Position numbers and translations under genes: made by a program | Shown here: in pieces, positions 4,499 through 6,837 of the stretch | How positions within the stretch are numbered: position 1 is the stretch's first letter | How the letters are laid out: each line of letters begins with the position of its first letter | Assembly (NCBI GenBank): GCA_030040115.1 | Contig: JASHUH010000414.1 | Location: 1 to 6,837 of the forward strand | Reading direction: 5' to 3' | Length of the DNA stretch: 6,837 bases | Source: Acidobacteriaceae bacterium | GTDB taxonomy: Bacteria; Acidobacteriota; Terriglobia; Terriglobales; Acidobacteriaceae | Notes under the pieces: model-generated | What the model was told of the DNA's origin: nothing | The model's database searches: none | Seen by the model: the letters and a program-made list of their open reading frames with translations, nothing else

Positions 4499-5416
4499 CT
4501 AGAGTCCCCGTCTCATTTTGGCCGCGCGCACCGTATTCGCCATCAACATGGCGATGGTCAGCGGTCCCACGCCGCCCGGCACCGGCGTGTAGGCGCCGGC
4601 TACCTCGAAGGCCTGGGGATGGATATCGCCCACAATCGTCGACCCGCGCTTGGCGAACACCGCCGCGCGTTTGGTGTCACCCAAAAAAAAGCGGTCAAAC
4701 TCCTCGCGAGTTGTGATCCTGTTGATGCCGACATCAATCAACGTCGCGCCAAGCCGAACCATCTCCGGCGTAATAAACCCCGCTCGCCCGATGGCCGCGA
4801 CCAGGATGTCGGCCTGGTGGGTGATCTCTCCGAGGCTTCGCGTTTTGGAGTGACAAATCGTCACCGTAGCATTCCGGTGCAGCAACAGCATCGCCACCGG
4901 CTTGCCCACAATGTCGCTCCGCCCCACCACCACCGCGTGCTGGCCGGTAACGGGAATCCCGCTGCGCTCCAAAATCTCGATGATGCCCGCCGGCGTGCAG
5001 GGCGCCAATGCCGGCCGGCCCGCCAGCAAGCGGCCGGCGTTCATCGGATGGAAGCCGTCCACGTCCTTTTCCGGCGCCACCGCCTCCAGCAGGATCTTCG
5101 CGTCCACTTGCGGCGGCAGCGGCAATTGGATCAGTATCCCGTCAATGTCATCGCGGCTGTTCAATGTGGCCACCAGATCGAGCATTTCCGCGGTGGTGAC
5201 CTCCGCTGGCGGGGCGATCAGGTCGCTGAACAACCCCAACTCCGCGCAAGCCTCTACCTTGCTGCGGACGTAAATCTGTGACGCCGGCGCGTTGCCCACC
5301 AGCACCGCCGCCAATCCCGGCCGGATGCCTTGGCGCCCAAGGCGGGCAACTTCTTCGGCTACTTCCTTGCGAATTGTGGCGGCAATCGCCACACCATCGA
5401 GAACCCTCGGCGCCAT
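4499..5416 (-). CDS. folD: Bifunctional methylenetetrahydrofolate dehydrogenase/methenyltetrahydrofolate cyclohydrolase
   Basis: FolD interconverts 5,10-methylene-, methenyl- and 10-formyl-tetrahydrofolate with NADP, supplying one-carbon units for purines and formyl-methionine. From the start at 5416 it has 305 residues. It shows the substrate motif SQIYVRSKVEAC with Tyr49 and catalytic Lys53, QLPLPPQVD (97-105), PEKDVDGFHPMNAG (115-128), PCTPAGIIEIL (139-149), the nucleotide-binding VVGRSDIVGKPVAMLL (163-178), DVGINR (228-233) and the C-terminal TPVPGGVGPLTIAML. The frame is open to an ATG at 5443, but the ATG at 5416 has AGGAG (minus strand, 5427-5423) 6 nt upstream and gives the normal N-terminus; the longer start would add nine charged residues. 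Between GINR and VGD it has about 23 more residues than E. coli FolD, a lineage-type insertion. It heads the leftward cluster. Confidence 0.96.
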   Translation of the reverse strand: MAPRVLDGVAIAATIRKEVAEEVARLGRQGIRPGLAAVLVGNAPASQIYVRSKVEACAELGLFSDLIAPPAEVTTAEMLDLVATLNSRDDIDGILIQLPLPPQVDAKILLEAVAPEKDVDGFHPMNAGRLLAGRPALAPCTPAGIIEILERSGIPVTGQHAVVVGRSDIVGKPVAMLLLHRNATVTICHSKTRSLGEITHQADILVAAIGRAGFITPEMVRLGATLIDVGINRITTREEFDRFFLGDTKRAAVFAKRGSTIVGDIHPQAFEVAGAYTPVPGGVGPLTIAMLMANTVRAAKMRRGL

Positions 5417-5422
5417 CCGTCG

Positions 5423-5427
5423 CTCCT
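5423..5427 (-). promoter_or_regulatory. Ribosome binding site that decides the folD start
   Basis: On the minus strand AGGAG lies 6 nt before the ATG at 5416. The alternative ATG at 5443 has only a poor purine stretch. This favours the 305-aa form of FolD. Confidence 0.75.
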
Positions 5428-5546
5428 CGCCTCCCCGTTCCATCTTACTCGTTTCAAAGCAGGTTCCATGGCCTCGAGCGCCTCGGCGCCACAGCCCGCG
5501 CGCAGCGTTCCCGGAGGATGCGAAAGCGTGCGCGTGTTCTGCGTCA

Positions 5547-5570
5547 CACCAGTTGGTGAGTTATCTCACA
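5547..5570. promoter_or_regulatory. Overlapping dyads including a Crp/Fnr-like site between folD and the cytochrome operon
   Basis: GGTGA-GTTATC-TCACA (5555-5570) differs from the Crp-family consensus TGTGA-N6-TCACA at one base and contains a 5-bp dyad GTGAG-TTAT-CTCAC (5556-5569). A second dyad, CACCA-GT-TGGTG (5547-5558), overlaps it. The site lies 107 bp upstream of the cytochrome gene and about 140 bp upstream of folD. A Crp/Fnr-type regulator would suit a respiratory operon. I see no convincing -10 box at the standard distance, so the target promoter is uncertain. Confidence 0.45.
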
Positions 5571-5607
5571 TATCCCAACCACCATCCGCGTGTACGGTCA
5601 GGGGTAT

Positions 5608-5632
5608 GAACGTTCCAGATCACATCGGAACG
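5608..5632. repeat. GAAC-type inverted repeat upstream of the cytochrome gene
   Basis: CGTTCC (5611-5616) and GGAACG (5627-5632) form a 6-bp inverted repeat with a 10-nt spacer; the left arm also sits in the 8-bp palindrome GAACGTTC (5608-5615). It lies in the probable leader or promoter region, 45-70 bp before the cytochrome start. It could be an operator, but short dyads like this are common by chance. Confidence 0.3.
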
Positions 5633-5676
5633 AACCTCACCACCTCTTCGCTGTTGCACGATGGAGACAGTGCTCC

Positions 5677-6174
5677 ATGAATGGATTCAAGGATGCAGGA
5701 CATCTTTTCCGGTTTGCAGGACTCTTTGTCGTCGCCTTCCTGGTGTTTTGGGTGGTGCGCGGGTTTGTCGTCCCCAAGACTTTCGGCCAGTATGGCCACT
5801 ATCGCGCGGCGGCCATCGCCGAATACGCCGCACGCCCTGTGAAGTTCGCCGGTCACCAGGCGTGCGAGGCATGCCACACCGACATCGCCGCCACCAAGTC
5901 CGGCGGCATGCACGCGCACGTCAATTGCGAGGCCTGCCACGGCGCCTTGGCCCAGCATGCGGAGGACCCCACCTCCCTGACGCCGGCAAGGCCCGATACG
6001 GCGGTGCTTTGTGCACGCTGCCACGCCGCCAGCGCCGCCAAGCCGAGAAATTTTCCCCAAGTCGATCCGGCGGAGCACTCCGGCGGAGCTCCCTGCCAGA
6101 CCTGCCACAATCCCCACAGTCCGGCGATCGGGGCGGCCTCCGCTCCAGCCGCCGCCAAAGGAGGCGCGCAGTGA
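5677..6174 (+). CDS. Membrane-anchored tetraheme cytochrome c
   Basis: This is a periplasmic electron carrier held by an N-terminal membrane helix. In the 165-aa protein, residues 10-32 are a hydrophobic anchor without a clear cleavage site, followed by a segment VPKTFGQYGHYR typical of anchored multiheme cytochromes. Four CxxCH heme-c motifs follow: Cys63-His67, Cys84-His88, Cys112-His116 and Cys140-His144. Extra histidines near each motif (His60, His79/His81, His134, His147) could be distal ligands, suggesting bis-His, low-potential hemes. HSGGAPCQTCHNPHS resembles the last heme site of NrfB/DmsE-like cytochromes. The tail (150-165) is Ala-rich. The frame extends upstream to a GTG at 5590, but the ATG at 5677 has GGAG 10 nt before it and places the anchor at the N-terminus. 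The stop overlaps the next start as GTGA. It probably passes electrons to or from the FeS subunit encoded next. Confidence 0.9.
   Translation: MNGFKDAGHLFRFAGLFVVAFLVFWVVRGFVVPKTFGQYGHYRAAAIAEYAARPVKFAGHQACEACHTDIAATKSGGMHAHVNCEACHGALAQHAEDPTSLTPARPDTAVLCARCHAASAAKPRNFPQVDPAEHSGGAPCQTCHNPHSPAIGAASAPAAAKGGAQ
6157..6164 (+). promoter_or_regulatory. Consensus ribosome binding site (AAAGGAGG) inside the cytochrome gene
   Basis: It lies 6 nt before the GTG at 6171, within the last codons of the cytochrome. It fixes that GTG as the start of the iron-sulfur subunit and indicates strong, coupled translation of both genes. Confidence 0.85.
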
Positions 6175-6837
6175 ACATCACCCGGCGTCACATTCTCCTT
6201 CTTTTGCCCGCTGCGGCCGTGGCCTGGAAATCGGTGTTGGCCGGAACCCCCGAAGACTCGCCTAACTACAACATGGCCGAGCACTGGTGGGGCATGTTGA
6301 TCGACATCTCCAAGTGCATCGGTTGCGGTAACTGCGTGCGCGCCTGTCAAACCGAAAACGACGTGCCTGACGGCTTCTTTCGCACCTGGGTGGAGCGCTA
6401 CCACCGCTCAGGCTGGCGTCTTGAAAGCCCTGAAGTGATCTCGCCCGACGGCGGCAAAGAGGGATTTCCCTCTGTTCCCGACGATCCCAACGGCGAGTAT
6501 TTCTTCGTCCCCAAAATGTGCAACCACTGCGCCGATTCGCCCTGCACGCAGGTGTGCCCTGTGGGCGCCACCTTCATTAGTCCCGATGGAGTAGTACTGA
6601 TCGACCAGAGTTACTGCATGGGTTGCGGCTATTGCGTGCAAGCCTGTCCGTATGGATGCCGATATATTCATCCCACCAAGAAGGTCGCAGACAAGTGCAC
6701 CCTGTGCTACCACCGCATCACCAAGGGATTGACCACCGCCTGCTGCGAGTCTTGCCCCACCGGCGCGCGCCAACTGGCCGATTTGAAAAATCCCAAGGAC
6801 CCGATTCACGAATTTTTGAAGACCCACAAGGTGCAAG
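6171..6837 (+). CDS. Twin-arginine-exported four-cluster [4Fe-4S] ferredoxin subunit (DmsB/PsrB/NrfC/DsrO-like), 3' end outside window
   Basis: This is the electron-transfer subunit of a membrane redox complex. The 222 residues visible begin at GTG with NITRRHILLLLPAAAVAW, a short twin-arginine (Tat) signal (Arg5-Arg6), so the folded protein is exported with its clusters. Four cysteine sets follow: C49-C52-C55-C59, C117-C120-C125-C129, C149-C152-C155-C159 and C176-C179-C191-C195, the ferredoxin pattern of DmsB, PsrB, NrfC and DsrO. C163 and C192 are extra. The GTG start overlaps the cytochrome stop and is preceded by AAAGGAGG. With a tetraheme cytochrome in front, the complex could be NrfBCD-, DsrJOP-, Qrc- or alternative-complex-III-like; an NrfD/PsrC-type membrane subunit is expected next. 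No catalytic molybdopterin subunit is visible, so substrate and direction of electron flow cannot be stated. Confidence 0.93.
   Translation, partial: MNITRRHILLLLPAAAVAWKSVLAGTPEDSPNYNMAEHWWGMLIDISKCIGCGNCVRACQTENDVPDGFFRTWVERYHRSGWRLESPEVISPDGGKEGFPSVPDDPNGEYFFVPKMCNHCADSPCTQVCPVGATFISPDGVVLIDQSYCMGCGYCVQACPYGCRYIHPTKKVADKCTLCYHRITKGLTTACCESCPTGARQLADLKNPKDPIHEFLKTHKVQ

Noticed and set aside
4214..5281. Long rightward open frame (355 codons) opposite coaE and folD
   Set aside because: It spans two well-supported genes on the other strand, has His/Arg/Gln-rich low-information sequence and no ribosome site of note.
5590..5676. Upstream GTG start for the cytochrome gene
   Set aside because: It would add 29 polar residues before the membrane anchor and overlap the putative regulatory dyads; the ATG at 5677 has a ribosome site and gives a normal anchor.
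1..6837. CRISPR array, tRNA, rRNA or insertion sequence
   Set aside because: I saw no regularly spaced repeats, no tRNA-like cloverleaf or rRNA sequence, and no transposase-like reading frame in the window.

Overview
The window is GC-rich chromosomal DNA from a bacterium, most likely an acidobacterium of the Terriglobia/Koribacter type. This rests on protein character: an S1C (HtrA-like) protease whose PDZ domain carries a GLxGG...GNxPxxxGGD stretch, a FolD with a 20-plus-residue insertion between its GINR and VGD motifs, a CoaE with an insertion after the LIFE motif, and a DUF6496-type basic protein. As I recall, these features occur together in that phylum. The taxonomic call is inference from memory.

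Layout. Positions 1-64 hold the start of a leftward gene with a signal-peptide-like N-terminus. A gap follows, containing a 75-bp nearly perfect inverted repeat (241-315). Next is a small leftward gene for a histone-H1-like Lys/Ala-rich protein (360-596). About 700 bp without a convincing gene (597-1296) contain a perfect 12-bp palindrome, a weak rightward promoter and a hairpin-rich leader. That leader precedes two rightward orphan genes (1297-1575 and 1633-2460): a 92-aa helical protein, and a 275-aa protein with holin-like N-terminal membrane segments and a long Ala/Gln-rich tail. A strong 15-bp hairpin (2481-2517) separates them from a convergent leftward cluster.

The leftward cluster reads folD (C1 folate metabolism), coaE (last step of CoA synthesis) and an htrA-family envelope protease. 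folD and coaE are 3 nt apart. htrA follows after 83 nt that contain a perfect 12-bp palindrome and a six-codon leader ORF overlapping the htrA start as ATGA.

Divergently from folD, after a 260-bp intergenic region with a Crp/Fnr-like dyad, a rightward respiratory operon begins. It starts with a membrane-anchored tetraheme cytochrome c (5677-6174), overlapped by 4 nt (GTGA) with a twin-arginine, four-cluster [4Fe-4S] ferredoxin subunit (6171 to beyond the window end). This pairing is typical of electron-transfer modules that continue with an NrfD/PsrC-like quinol-interacting membrane protein, which would lie just past the window. The respiratory module and the two orphan genes are the most informative parts. 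Nothing here is proven to be a new system.
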